From contig CAZRBG010000028.1 in the NCBI GenBank assembly GCA_964598225.1, forward strand, positions 1 through 64,000: DNA of 64,000 nt, read 5' to 3'. The notes beneath the pieces were generated by a model. The model made no database searches. It was not told where the DNA came from and worked only from the letters and a program-made list of their open reading frames with translations. Of the stretch, positions 6,996 through 16,218 are shown piece by piece. Position numbers and translations under genes: made by a program. This DNA comes from SG8-4 sp964598225. Lineage in GTDB: Bacteria > Planctomycetota > Phycisphaerae > Sedimentisphaerales > Anaerobacaceae. The number at the start of each line of letters is the position of its first letter. Within the stretch, counting starts at the first letter, position 1.

Positions 6996-7681
6996 GTCAC
7001 ACCTCGTAACTCTTTGACCTTCCGAGCAATGTTCTCAGCCTGAAGCAACGCAGTGCCAACCAAGACGGCGTAAGCGCCGGCATCCAGGGCGGCTCGGACC
7101 TGACCGTACGTCATGATCGAGCTCTCGCTAACGATGACGGCGTCGTTACGCACAAGACCGCTTAGGCGGGCGGTGCGGCTCACGTCACCGTCGTCTCGCT
7201 CCCACTGTCGAATGTTGCGGTTGTTGATACCGATGAGCGGAGCCTCCATCCGGTTGGCTTGACTGATCTCGGCTTCGTTGTGAGTTTCTATAAGGGCATC
7301 GAGGCCGACCTCTGCACAGAGCTTATAAAAGCGATCCATATCCTGCTCGCTCATCATGCAACAGGTCAACAACTGGGCGTCGGCACCTGCTTGCAGGGTG
7401 TCCCGGATGTCCTGTTCCCGACGAACAAAATCCTTTCGCAGCACGGGGACCTCCACCGCATGGCGGACGGTCTCCAGCAAAGCCAGGTTCCCTCCGTAGT
7501 GATCGCTTTCTGTTACAACAGAAACTGCCACAACGCCTCCCGCCTCCATGGCCTGCGCGATTGCCGCCGGGTCGCGTCCCCGAGCCAGGTCTCCGTGCTC
7601 CGGGCTGCGCAGCTTTATGTCACCGATGACGGGCACGTCACCACGAGGGCTTCTGCTGCGAATGGCCTGCGACAGCTTCAC
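6992..7681 (-). CDS. trpC: Indole-3-glycerol-phosphate synthase
   Basis: A 229-residue enzyme that closes the indole ring in tryptophan synthesis (CdRP to IGP). It is shorter than the usual 250-270 residues because the N-terminal helical extension is reduced. Visible family segments are VIGDIKLRSPEHGDL (phosphate/active-site strand), SVVTESDHYGG, VLRKDFV (catalytic Lys), DALIETH, IGINNRNI, VSESSI and YAVLVGTALL. The glutamate of the usual (A)EIK motif is aspartate here (GDIK), an active-site position worth checking. It overlaps both the RAM-domain gene upstream and trpF downstream by four bases each, a tightly coupled operon. Confidence 0.92.
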   Translation of the reverse strand: MKLSQAIRSRSPRGDVPVIGDIKLRSPEHGDLARGRDPAAIAQAMEAGGVVAVSVVTESDHYGGNLALLETVRHAVEVPVLRKDFVRREQDIRDTLQAGADAQLLTCCMMSEQDMDRFYKLCAEVGLDALIETHNEAEISQANRMEAPLIGINNRNIRQWERDDGDVSRTARLSGLVRNDAVIVSESSIMTYGQVRAALDAGAYAVLVGTALLQAENIARKVKELRGVT

Positions 7682-7926
7682 AGGCCTACCTTGTACGTCT
7701 TGAACGCCATGAGCGTCTGCGTCTTCTCGATTCCATCGATTTTCTGCAACTTGCCCACGATGACTTCGGAAAAGTGTTCGTACTCCTTGACCTGAACCTT
7801 CGCTATCAAGTCATAAGGACCGGCCACAGAATAGACTTCTGTGATCTCGTCGATTGCACCAAGCTCTTTTGCAATAGCGGGCGCCATGCCCTTGGTCGTA
7901 TTCAACAGTATCATGGCTGTAAGCAT
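7678..7926 (-). CDS. Stand-alone Lrp/AsnC ligand-binding (RAM) domain protein
   Basis: An 82-residue protein consisting only of the RAM/Lrp-AsnC effector domain: a beta-alpha-beta-beta-alpha-beta pattern, with VYSVAGPYDLIAKVQVKEYE and a C-terminal MAFKTYKV strand. No helix-turn-helix is present, so it cannot bind DNA in the usual way. Such small RAM proteins form oligomers that bind amino acids. Here it lies between trpD and trpC, overlapping trpC by four bases, so an amino-acid-sensing role in tryptophan synthesis, perhaps by contact with an enzyme or a full-length Lrp protein, is a reasonable inference. It is not a canonical trp gene. Confidence 0.85.
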   Translation of the reverse strand: MLTAMILLNTTKGMAPAIAKELGAIDEITEVYSVAGPYDLIAKVQVKEYEHFSEVIVGKLQKIDGIEKTQTLMAFKTYKVGL

Positions 7927-7929
7927 CGA

Positions 7930-8958
7930 TTACTCTCCTATCTGGTTCGAGGCCTCGATCAGCTCGTCAAGTTTTTTCGAAGCTGCGCCGGAATCAATAA
8001 TCGCCTGAGCAAGTTCAACCCCTTGCTCGAGCGACGCCGCCTTGCCCCCAACGTATAAGGCACCGGCCGCGTTCAAAACTACCATGCTGCGTTTGGGGCC
8101 TCGTTCTTTGCCCGAGAAGACATCACGGATAAGTTGGGCATTATAGTCAGGCATGCCTCCGCCGATGTCTTCGAGAGAACACCGGTCCAAGCCGAGTTGT
8201 TCCGGTGTCAGCTCGTACTTGCTGATCCGGCCATCCTTGACCTCGGCCACTGACGTCTTACCTAACAGCGATATTTCGTCCAGGTTATCGAGGCCGTGGA
8301 CCACCAATGCGTGCTCAAACTCCAGCTTGGCAAGAATCTCCGCCATGAGTTCCACCAATTCGGGCTTGAAAACTCCCATGACGTGGCGCTTGGCATCGGC
8401 CGGGCTGATCAGCGGCCCCATAATCGTGAAGAAGATCGTCTTGATGCCGAGTTGGCTCTCCGGCGTCCAGACCCGGCCCATGACAGGATGGAAGTTCTGG
8501 GCGTTTAGAAATGCGATCCCGATCTCTTCAATGAGTTGCTCACTTTGGGCCGGGGCCAATTCGATGTTGACGCCCAGGGCCTCCAGGACGTCTGCACTGC
8601 CGGAGTGGCTGGCGATGGAACGGCTGCCGTGTTTCGCTACGGAGATGCCCCCTGCGGCCGCCATAAGGGAATTGGCGGTGGAAACGTTGAAAGTCGTCTC
8701 CCCGCCACCGGTCCCGCAGGTATCGAGCAGAGGCCCGGAGACCTTGGGCTTGATGGGGGTACATTGGTCACGCAGTCCCTGGGCCAGGCCCGTGATCTCC
8801 GTGACCGTCGGTCCTTTCATCTTCAAAGCGACCTGGAATCCGGCGATCTGGACATCCGTAAGTTCATCAGCCGCGATCGCCGCGACTACATCGTACGCCT
8901 CTTTCTGGGTCAAATCGTACGCGGAGCTAAGTTTGTTAATCACCGTTTTTATTTGCAT
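7930..8958 (-). CDS. trpD: Anthranilate phosphoribosyltransferase
   Basis: A 342-residue enzyme transferring phosphoribose from PRPP to anthranilate. The PRPP site is LDTCGTGGGETTFNVST, followed by KHGSRSIASHSGSADVLEAL and, later, HPVMGRVWTPESQLG, all typical. ATG 8958 is chosen because AAGGAAAGGG lies a few bases upstream; a longer open frame to 9147 runs through the promoter and lacks family similarity. It is the first gene of the operon trpD, RAM gene, trpC, trpF. The trpE/G and trpA/B genes are not in the window. Confidence 0.95.
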   Translation of the reverse strand: MQIKTVINKLSSAYDLTQKEAYDVVAAIAADELTDVQIAGFQVALKMKGPTVTEITGLAQGLRDQCTPIKPKVSGPLLDTCGTGGGETTFNVSTANSLMAAAGGISVAKHGSRSIASHSGSADVLEALGVNIELAPAQSEQLIEEIGIAFLNAQNFHPVMGRVWTPESQLGIKTIFFTIMGPLISPADAKRHVMGVFKPELVELMAEILAKLEFEHALVVHGLDNLDEISLLGKTSVAEVKDGRISKYELTPEQLGLDRCSLEDIGGGMPDYNAQLIRDVFSGKERGPKRSMVVLNAAGALYVGGKAASLEQGVELAQAIIDSGAASKKLDELIEASNQIGE

Positions 8959-9244
8959 CTGCCGGTCCCTTTCCTTAACAAGAGAACAACTATGATACCT
9001 GGCATCAGAAGCGGACGAACATTCTTCCTGTACGAAACACCCATCGGCCCGTTGGTGTGAAAGGCGTTTATCCTCTTTTTTCTTGCAAAAAATCACAACA
9101 CAACCGGTACAACGATGATTATACTGTGACCACCTCGGCCATGCCAAGTGATTTTTTTCACCTGATCCGGTCTCTAATTATGGTCAAAATCACTCAGAAC
9201 GACGGGGAAAATATTACATACGGAGCATCTGATCGTGCCTGATT
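8959..9244. other. Leader and upstream region of the trp operon
   Basis: About 285 bases. The promoter at 9118-9147 leaves a leader of roughly 150 bases before trpD. I searched the leader for a short peptide with tandem Trp codons and for a T-box antiterminator motif and saw neither, so the control mode is open. Confidence 0.4.
9118..9147 (-). promoter_or_regulatory. Putative promoter of the trp operon
   Basis: Read on the minus strand: TTGGCA (9147-9142), an 18-base spacer and a perfect TATAAT (9123-9118). The position fits transcription of trpD from about 9111. Confidence 0.55.
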
Positions 9245-9520
9245 TCAGGGCTTCTTGTTGCCGAGCCAGTCCTGGAGGTTTTTGGCCAGGAGTTGGACGT
9301 CTTTCTTTTCCATGATGTGGGCTATTGTGGCCGGGCGGATTTTGAGTTTCACCATCGCTTTGTGGGCGCGATCCCAGAGGCGATCCTGCTTGGCTTTAGT
9401 ATCCGCCAGATACAGTTCGGTGACCAACTCGCTCAGCTTGCGGAGCATTATGGTGTCGAGGTTCTTGTAGTAACCCGATATTACTGATTTTTGGTATTGA
9501 GAGTATTCTTTTTTACCCAT
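9245..9520 (-). CDS. Small conserved-looking protein of unknown function
   Basis: A 91-residue, basic, helical protein with no signal peptide or membrane segment. It begins MGKKEYSQYQKSVISGYYKN and continues with a helical stretch (MLRKLSELVTELYLADTKAK), suggesting a small all-alpha cytosolic protein. A clear ribosome site (GAAAGG) sits upstream of ATG 9520. It lies just before the trp promoter on the same strand but is probably a separate unit. I do not recognise the family. Confidence 0.65.
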   Translation of the reverse strand: MGKKEYSQYQKSVISGYYKNLDTIMLRKLSELVTELYLADTKAKQDRLWDRAHKAMVKLKIRPATIAHIMEKKDVQLLAKNLQDWLGNKKP

Positions 9521-9710
9521 TTTAACCTTTCAATGTCTGAAGACCATCGGCAACACTCTTTCATAATCCATAGAGTCGCATAAATCAAGTTGTCAGCGTC
9601 AAACGTCGGCTTTTTGCTGGCTTTGCGGCATCACTTGACTATAATCGGCAGCTAATATCGGCCGCAGGCCGAATTAATATCGTGTTGGTTTTTGACCTCT
9701 GACCGCCTGC

Positions 9711-9728
9711 GGTGGGGCCAGCCCCACC
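9711..9728. repeat. Short copy of the GGTGGGGC palindromic repeat
   Basis: GGTGGGGCCAGCCCCACC is a perfect 7-base stem with a 4-base loop, in the 240-base gap upstream of lptD. It is related to the GTAGGGTGGGGC repeats at 47087, 52068 and 56839 but reduced to a core. Confidence 0.55.
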
Positions 9729-9762
9729 GTACTTTGCATAAGAACGATACGCACGACGGACC

Positions 9763-12675
9763 GTGAGAATTTGTATGCCGAGGAAGATTCCTCTTATTTT
9801 CTGTATGTTTGGCCTTCTGACCGGCCCGGCGGCTCTTAGCCGTTCTGATGCCGCAACGGACGCTCTGCACTTTAAGGGCGAGAGCCATAAAACTTTCTCT
9901 CCCGGCACAGGTAAGGGGATTCTTGTTTTCGAAGACGGATTTTCGCTGTCTATCGCTGCCCAAAAGCTATCGAGCGATGTAGCGGTGGTGTGGCTCAGCC
10001 GCGACAAAGAATACCGATTGAAGGTGTATATGCAGGGCAATCTGTCGATAGAAGAAGACGACGAAGCCACGGACATAGAATTCAAGCAGACAGTCATAGA
10101 AGCAGAGAACGCGATAGCAGTTGAATTCGGCTTTGATGGAGAAATCTACGTTACAACCGATGAGAGGGAGGTGGGCGACCCGCGAGGCTCGGAGCCCTAT
10201 CTGACCGCGTATGAGATGATGCGAACGGTCGGCCTTGAGCCTGAAGCTTTCGGCGTACATAAACCGTCGGAGGAATCGGCCGAGCCGGAAGAAAAAGCCG
10301 TTTTCAGATACCCAATCAATATCTCTCCTCTGAGCAAGGAGCCTTTGGAAGTTAAATACGCCACCGAACCAGGTATCGGCAGAGTAGGGACAGTAACCGA
10401 CAGGTTCTATCTGTGGCAGAAACAGGACGAAGAAGGAGGACTGCTGGAGTTCCAGGCAGACAGTGCAGTTCTGTTCCTGGCCGAAGACCAGGACCAGTCG
10501 GACCCGAACCGGACCGGGGGCGAAATCGTCTTACCAGGCGGAAATATCAAGGCAATTTACCTTGCGGGCGACGTTGTGGCAACAGAAGGTCTCAGGACTT
10601 TACGGGCGGAAGAGTTATACTATGACTTCGAGAAATCGAAGATGGTGGCGATCGAGGCTGAGATGAGGACATTCGATCCGGCCGAGGGAATCCCGATCTA
10701 TCTAAGAGCGGCAAAGATCAGACAGTTAGCCGAGAATAAGTTTTCGGCAGAGGATATGACCCTGACGACAAGTGAGTTTCACGTGCCGCAAATCTCTCTC
10801 AAAGCCTCGAAAATCACCGTTACGGACACCACGCCAACCGATCAGCAAGAAGGCGAAGTATCCAAAAGCAGCTATGACGCCATGCTGGAAGACATTCATT
10901 TGGAGTCCAATGGCATGACATTCTTCTACTGGCCGTCTTTGCGCACCAACCTGGAGCGGCCTGATCTTCCGATAAAAAGTGTTTATGTTGGCGATGACAA
11001 AACCTATGGAACGTCGGTGGAAACTCGATGGTACCTGGCCCGGCTCCTGGGTCTTCAGGAGCCGGAGGGAACCGACAGCACTCTGGCACTGGATTATTTC
11101 GGCAAACGAGGCTTCGGCGGCGGAGTGGAAACCCGCTACACAGGAGAGCAATATCTGGGCAGAGTTCTTGGTTATTTGATCCACGATAACGGTCAGGACA
11201 GGCTCGGAAGACTCAGCGACCGAAAGAATCTCGAACCGCCGAAAGAGTTACGAGGGCGGTTCCGCTGGCAGCACAGGCAATATCTGCCTTATAACTGGCA
11301 GCTCACCTCCGAGGTCAGCTACACCTCCGACCGGAATTTCCTGGAGGGGTACTACCGAAGTGAGTTCAATGTGGGCAAGGAACAGGAAACACTCGTCCAT
11401 CTGAAGCGAATCGAGGATAACTGGGGCCTGGCCTTGCTGGGCAAAGCGCGAATAAACGATTTCGTCGACAAGCTCGAGGAATTGCCCACTGCCGAGTTTC
11501 ATTGGACGGGCCAGTCATTTTTCGACGATAAGCTGACTTTCTACAGCGACAGCCAGATTAGCAGATTCCGCCAGCGTTTCGACTCGGCCGATCCCACACC
11601 CGGTTCGGAAGAGTTTTACACGTTTACGACGACCAGAAACGAGGTCGATATGCCGCTGGCAGTCGGTAAATCTAAAGTCGTGCCGTTTATAGCAGGGACG
11701 GCGGCGTATGAGGACGGCCTGGGATTCTACAGGGAGCTGGACGGGGGGACCGCGACCCGGCAGGACGGCGTATGGTTCGGCGAAGCCGGCGTGCGAGCCT
11801 CTACCAATCCGTACTGGAAGGTCTTCCCGGGTGTCAAATCGAAACTCTGGGATTTGAACCAGTTACGGCACGTTATAAGACCACATCTTACCGCTGTAAC
11901 CTATACTCAGAACGAATCGGTCATCGAACAACGCGATACACTGAACGTAGGTATATCCCAAAGGTTGCAGACCAAGCGGGGTCTTGGCGAAAAACAGCGG
12001 ATTGTCGACTGGATGCGGCTTAACATGGATATTACGTGGGTCAACGATTCCGGCGATTCATCCGCCGGGCCGGATAAATTTTTGTGGAATAAACCGTTCA
12101 TTCCGACGATTAACAGGTTTGGCTCGACTATACCGATTTTCGGAGCGCCGGGAGCCCTGGCGCCGCAGCAGGACAGACGCGGAAGCCACATATTCGGCCC
12201 GAGACGTAATTATGTCGGGGCCGACTATATCTGGCGCCTGAGCGATACGACTGCGGTTATGTCCGATATGAATTTCGACATCCAGAGCGGCGTGGTTCAG
12301 CAATATAACGTCGGGGTCTCGCACCTGAGGTGGCCGAATTTGCAGTTCTATCTGGGCAGCAGGTACTTGAGACGTCTTGATAACAACTTCGGCGAGAAGG
12401 GCTCGAATGCAGTCACTTTTGCGGTTACTTATGCTCTGGATCCGCGTTATACTGTGGTTTTCTCGCAACAGTTTGACTTCGACTATGGTAAAACCGTACG
12501 AAATGACTTCACTTTGGTAAGGAGATATCACAGGCTCTTCTGGGGTCTGACGTACAGCGTGGATGCATCGAGGGACGAGCATTCGATCGGATTCAGCCTC
12601 TGGCCTCAGGGTGTAAAGGAACTGGGATTCGGAGAAAGAAGATACGCAGGTCTTGGAAGTGCCGCAGGCTACTAA
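9763..12675 (+). CDS. lptD: LPS-assembly protein LptD (OstA) homologue
   Basis: A roughly 970-residue outer-membrane protein that would insert lipopolysaccharide into the outer leaflet. It has a signal peptide (hydrophobic residues about 9-24), an N-terminal region with OstA-like beta-jellyroll segments (IKAIYLAGDVVATEGLRTLR, then AEELYYDFEKSKMVAIEAEM), and a long C-terminal barrel. The barrel carries hallmark strands such as FRWQHRQYLPYNWQLTSEVS and SYTSDRNFLEGYYRSEFN. It is longer than E. coli LptD (about 784), with an extra 100-150 residues between signal and OstA domain. The start may be GTG 9763 or ATG 9775. No LptE-like gene is adjacent. It implies a true LPS-bearing outer membrane. Confidence 0.85.
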   Translation: MRICMPRKIPLIFCMFGLLTGPAALSRSDAATDALHFKGESHKTFSPGTGKGILVFEDGFSLSIAAQKLSSDVAVVWLSRDKEYRLKVYMQGNLSIEEDDEATDIEFKQTVIEAENAIAVEFGFDGEIYVTTDEREVGDPRGSEPYLTAYEMMRTVGLEPEAFGVHKPSEESAEPEEKAVFRYPINISPLSKEPLEVKYATEPGIGRVGTVTDRFYLWQKQDEEGGLLEFQADSAVLFLAEDQDQSDPNRTGGEIVLPGGNIKAIYLAGDVVATEGLRTLRAEELYYDFEKSKMVAIEAEMRTFDPAEGIPIYLRAAKIRQLAENKFSAEDMTLTTSEFHVPQISLKASKITVTDTTPTDQQEGEVSKSSYDAMLEDIHLESNGMTFFYWPSLRTNLERPDLPIKSVYVGDDKTYGTSVETRWYLARLLGLQEPEGTDSTLALDYFGKRGFGGGVETRYTGEQYLGRVLGYLIHDNGQDRLGRLSDRKNLEPPKELRGRFRWQHRQYLPYNWQLTSEVSYTSDRNFLEGYYRSEFNVGKEQETLVHLKRIEDNWGLALLGKARINDFVDKLEELPTAEFHWTGQSFFDDKLTFYSDSQISRFRQRFDSADPTPGSEEFYTFTTTRNEVDMPLAVGKSKVVPFIAGTAAYEDGLGFYRELDGGTATRQDGVWFGEAGVRASTNPYWKVFPGVKSKLWDLNQLRHVIRPHLTAVTYTQNESVIEQRDTLNVGISQRLQTKRGLGEKQRIVDWMRLNMDITWVNDSGDSSAGPDKFLWNKPFIPTINRFGSTIPIFGAPGALAPQQDRRGSHIFGPRRNYVGADYIWRLSDTTAVMSDMNFDIQSGVVQQYNVGVSHLRWPNLQFYLGSRYLRRLDNNFGEKGSNAVTFAVTYALDPRYTVVFSQQFDFDYGKTVRNDFTLVRRYHRLFWGLTYSVDASRDEHSIGFSLWPQGVKELGFGERRYAGLGSAAGY

Positions 12676-12942
12676 TATCCCGCTGATATTAAAAAACCTT
12701 GCATAATTCAGACTTGACATGTATCATGCGGGGAAGTCCGTTTTCCTGATTTCCTCGAATGACCGTTTGGATAATCGTTCAGTGTCTCTTGTCGTAAGAA
12801 TGAAAAGCAACCTGATGATTTCCTTTCGGTTGTTACCTGGAATTTCTTTATGACGGCATTAAAGTTGGTATTCTACATACCGGCCAGACCGTGTAAGGTT
12901 CTGTAGATGCCCGGTTGGTTATTGTATTTTTAGGAGAGTAAG
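12676..12942. other. Intergenic region before fba
   Basis: 267 bases. A TTGACA occurs at 12714-12719 but no convincing -10 box follows at the right distance. The fba ribosome site (AGGAGAG) ends the gap. No RNA gene or strong terminator was seen. Confidence 0.35.
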
Positions 12943-13893
12943 ATGGCGTTAGTCAATACCAGGAAGATGTTCGAGATGGCCTATAACAACGGCTATTCGA
13001 TCGGGGCGTTCAATGTCAATAACATGGAAATCACGCAGGGAATCATCGAGGCCGTGGCCGAAGAGAAGGCGCCGCTTATCCTGCAGGTATCCAGAGGAGC
13101 GCGCGAATACGCGAAAATCAGCTATCTCAAAGCTATCATAAATGTGGTAGTGGACGAGAACCCGGACATCCCCGTTGCGATAAATCTGGACCACGGAAAT
13201 TCATTCGAGACCTGCAAGCAGTTCGTAGATGACGGTTTCACCTCGGTCATGATTGACGCATCGAGCAAACCGCTCGAAGAAAATATAGCAATAACCAAGG
13301 AAGTCGTTGAGTACGCACACGCAAGAGACGTGGTGGTCGAAGCCGAGCTTGGTCAGTTAGGCGGTATCGAAGAAGACGTCGTTGGCGTATCCGAAGACGA
13401 CGTCAGTAAGTATCTGGCCGATCCGAACCAGGTTGAGGAGTTCGTCAAAAAATCGGGCGTCGATTCTCTTGCCGTGGCTATCGGGACCAGCCACGGGGCT
13501 TACAAATTCAAGAAGGAGCCGAAACTGGCCTTCGACGTGATCCAGGAGATCGCGGACAAGCTGCCTGGTTTTCCGCTGGTCATGCACGGATCGAGCAGCG
13601 TTCTGAAGGAATATGTCGATTTGATTAACAAATACGGCGGCGATTTGCCTAATGCAATGGGCGTGCCGGAGGAATCTGTCAGCAAGGCGTCGAAAATGGC
13701 CGTCTGCAAGGTTAACATCGATACGGACCTGAGACTTGCGCTGACCGCTAAAATCAGAGAAGTATTTGCCGAAAAGCCCGACGAGTTCGACCCGCGTAAG
13801 TATCTCGGGCCGGGCAGACAGGCGATTAAAGAAATGGTTAAACACAAGTTGCATGTACTGGGCTGTGCCGGCAAAGCCGCCGAGTGCCTGTGA
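12943..13893 (+). CDS. fba: Class II fructose-bisphosphate aldolase
   Basis: A 316-residue zinc aldolase of glycolysis and gluconeogenesis (fructose-1,6-bisphosphate to DHAP and glyceraldehyde-3-phosphate). Motifs: SIGAFNVNNMEITQGII near the start, AINLDHGNSFE with the catalytic Asp and zinc His, EAELGQLGGIEEDV, IGTSHGAYKF with a zinc His, VMHGSSSV with another, and CKVNIDTDLRLALT binding substrate phosphate. A strong AGGAGAG site precedes ATG 12943. It leads an apparent run with the S41 protease and lysS on the same strand. The type is the class IIb form seen in many anaerobes. Confidence 0.96.
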   Translation: MALVNTRKMFEMAYNNGYSIGAFNVNNMEITQGIIEAVAEEKAPLILQVSRGAREYAKISYLKAIINVVVDENPDIPVAINLDHGNSFETCKQFVDDGFTSVMIDASSKPLEENIAITKEVVEYAHARDVVVEAELGQLGGIEEDVVGVSEDDVSKYLADPNQVEEFVKKSGVDSLAVAIGTSHGAYKFKKEPKLAFDVIQEIADKLPGFPLVMHGSSSVLKEYVDLINKYGGDLPNAMGVPEESVSKASKMAVCKVNIDTDLRLALTAKIREVFAEKPDEFDPRKYLGPGRQAIKEMVKHKLHVLGCAGKAAECL

Positions 13894-13923
13894 GAAACTC
13901 TGAATTGAGTACGAGATGTAAAA

Positions 13924-16218
13924 ATGAAAGAACCAAAACGTAGTTTAATGTGGCTTGCGGTAATTATTCTTTCGGCCGCAGCCTTTACAAGTGAATTACC
14001 CGGTTTTATCTCAAGTCCGTTAGCGACCCGGGCTTCAAAGACATACGCAGGCTCGAGCGCTTCGGTCGGATCCGATGTCGTCGTGAGAGCTTTCGAGTTG
14101 ATCCACCAGGGTAAGTTCGAAGCTGCCGACGATCTGACAAAACGGGCATACGGCGATTCGGAAAGCCAACTGCCTGTAACCGCGCGCCGTCTGGTTCGAA
14201 TAATAGGCGAATACAAAGACATCAACAAGCGCCGGAATTCGGCCCGCGAAGAGGCATACGAAGATACGCTTGCCGAGTTGAGCAAGCTCAAAGTCGCAGA
14301 TGCCAACGACGCAAACGATGTTGACGACGTTAATGATTTGACCGAAGCGCTGTCGGTCATCGCCAAGGCCCGAGAGTTCACCGACTCCGAGCAAAAGGCG
14401 AAGCTTATGTCCGATCCGTTCGTTAAAGAAACCTTACAGGACGCGGTGGACAAGGCGGCCGAGTTCGAGGTCAAAGGCAAATGGCTCGAAGCTTACTCGA
14501 ACTGCTACTACTGGCTGCAGTCGATAGATCCGAATAACGAGGGTTACTCGGATTACGCCGAGCAGCTCCTGGACAAGGCGACCCTGGCGATGGCTTTTGA
14601 GGACAGTCCTTGTGAGACCAGCGAGGAGCGTTTCAGCGGGGTCGAAAAAGAGATGTTTAAGCGTTCGGTTGACTTTCTGGATTCGCGATACGTGACCGTT
14701 GTAGACTACGACAAAATGGCGGAAGAAGCTCTCAAGCGATGCCGGCTGCTTTCCGATGTTTTGAGATCTTCCGCTCAGTATGCCGATGCTTCAGAGACCC
14801 GTGACGACAACAATCCGTTCGTGCCCGAGGGCCTGTTGGACAGCCAGAAAGCAGCGGTCTGGTCGGCTACTCTGACCGAACTGGCAAACGAAGCGAAGAA
14901 GGCGTCGGAAGAGACGGACGGACTCGGCAGGAAGGAGTTCTTGCGCATCTTCGAAGCGGTGCTGACACTCAACAAAATGACAATCGACCTGCCTTCGACG
15001 GTGCTGATCGCGCAGTTCTCGGAAGCGGCGATGTCCGCGTTAGACCCTTACACGGTCATAATCTGGCCCAAGCAAATACAGGATTTCGAACAGATGATGA
15101 CTAACGAATTCATGGGCATCGGTGTGGAAATATCCAAACGCAAGGGGCTTCTAACGGTGTCGAGTCTTCTTCTCGATACCCCGGCCTTCCATTCCGAACT
15201 CGATGCCGGCGATATTATAGAAGCTGTCGACGGACTTGAAACCAAGGATATGTCGCTCAGTTGCGCTGCCAAGAAAATAAAGGGCCGCGCCGGAACCGAG
15301 GTCAAACTCAGAGTAAGACGGCCGAGCGAAGACAAGACGGCGGAGGACAAAGTCTTCAACGTAACAATAACCAGAGACAGAATCACCGTGCCCACAGTCA
15401 GGGGATGGCAGAGAACCAGAGAAGGTAAATGGCTGCACATGATCGACAAGGAGAGCAAAATCGGCTTCGTCCGGCTAACCAGCTTTTCCTCGGACACTGC
15501 CTCGGGGCTCGAACGGGTGCTGGATCAGCTCGAATCCGAAGGAATGCGCGGATTGATTCTGGATCTCAGATGGAACACCGGAGGACTTCTGGACAGTGCT
15601 GTTGACGTTGCGGATAAGTTCATAAAAGACGACGGCCTGGTAGTCAAAAGAAAATCTCTCAGGAAACCGGGGCGCGGCGGAGCAGTCCCCTACGACTACG
15701 AGATGGCCCACAGCAGGGGAACGCATCCTAATTATCCTGTCGTGGTACTGATAAACGGCAGTTCGGCGAGCGCCTCGGAAATTGTCGCCGGCGCTTTGGC
15801 CGACAACAGGTATGAAAGAGCAACTCTGGTGGGCACGAGAACTCACGGCAAAGGAAGCGTGCAGGGAATAACGGGTTATCCCGGAGATAGTGCACAGTTG
15901 AAGTATACGATGGCGTACTATCATTTGCCTTCGGGACAAAGGGTCAAAAGCAAGGATGACGCAAAAGAACAGGGCAGAGAAGACTGGGGTGTAGGACCCG
16001 ACGTCGAGGTCGAGCTAAGAAGCGACGAACTCAAGAAGCTCTTCGAGGTCCAGAGAAGCAACGACGTTCTTGTCAGACCCGATCACGACGAGCACGACAA
16101 AGCCGTCGAGAAGCATACGATCGAAGAAACCCTTGAATCCGATCCGCAATTGGCGGTTGGCCTTTTGATCGTTCGCAGCAAATTACTTCACGATCAGGCG
16201 CTGGCCCGGCTGAATTGA
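13924..16218 (+). CDS. C-terminal processing protease (S41) with PDZ domain
   Basis: A 764-residue exported serine protease. After an N-terminal hydrophobic signal or anchor (residues about 8-24) comes a long helical, repeat-like region of about 350 residues not found in short Ctp proteases. A PDZ domain follows (GIGVEISKRKGLLTVSSLLL, then DAGDIIEAVDGLETKDMSL), and then the S41 domain. The catalytic serine lies in INGSSASASEIVAGAL and the lysine in THGKGSVQGI, the usual Ser-Lys dyad. It acts in the periplasm on envelope proteins, by family. Its stop overlaps the lysS start, so it may be cotranscribed with lysS. Confidence 0.9.
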   Translation: MKEPKRSLMWLAVIILSAAAFTSELPGFISSPLATRASKTYAGSSASVGSDVVVRAFELIHQGKFEAADDLTKRAYGDSESQLPVTARRLVRIIGEYKDINKRRNSAREEAYEDTLAELSKLKVADANDANDVDDVNDLTEALSVIAKAREFTDSEQKAKLMSDPFVKETLQDAVDKAAEFEVKGKWLEAYSNCYYWLQSIDPNNEGYSDYAEQLLDKATLAMAFEDSPCETSEERFSGVEKEMFKRSVDFLDSRYVTVVDYDKMAEEALKRCRLLSDVLRSSAQYADASETRDDNNPFVPEGLLDSQKAAVWSATLTELANEAKKASEETDGLGRKEFLRIFEAVLTLNKMTIDLPSTVLIAQFSEAAMSALDPYTVIIWPKQIQDFEQMMTNEFMGIGVEISKRKGLLTVSSLLLDTPAFHSELDAGDIIEAVDGLETKDMSLSCAAKKIKGRAGTEVKLRVRRPSEDKTAEDKVFNVTITRDRITVPTVRGWQRTREGKWLHMIDKESKIGFVRLTSFSSDTASGLERVLDQLESEGMRGLILDLRWNTGGLLDSAVDVADKFIKDDGLVVKRKSLRKPGRGGAVPYDYEMAHSRGTHPNYPVVVLINGSSASASEIVAGALADNRYERATLVGTRTHGKGSVQGITGYPGDSAQLKYTMAYYHLPSGQRVKSKDDAKEQGREDWGVGPDVEVELRSDELKKLFEVQRSNDVLVRPDHDEHDKAVEKHTIEETLESDPQLAVGLLIVRSKLLHDQALARLN

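Noticed and set aside
8959..9117. trp leader peptide attenuator or T-box
   Set aside because: No tandem Trp codons, no antiterminator sequence and no clear alternative stems.
12714..12742. TTGACA as fba promoter
   Set aside because: No acceptable -10 box 16-18 bases downstream.
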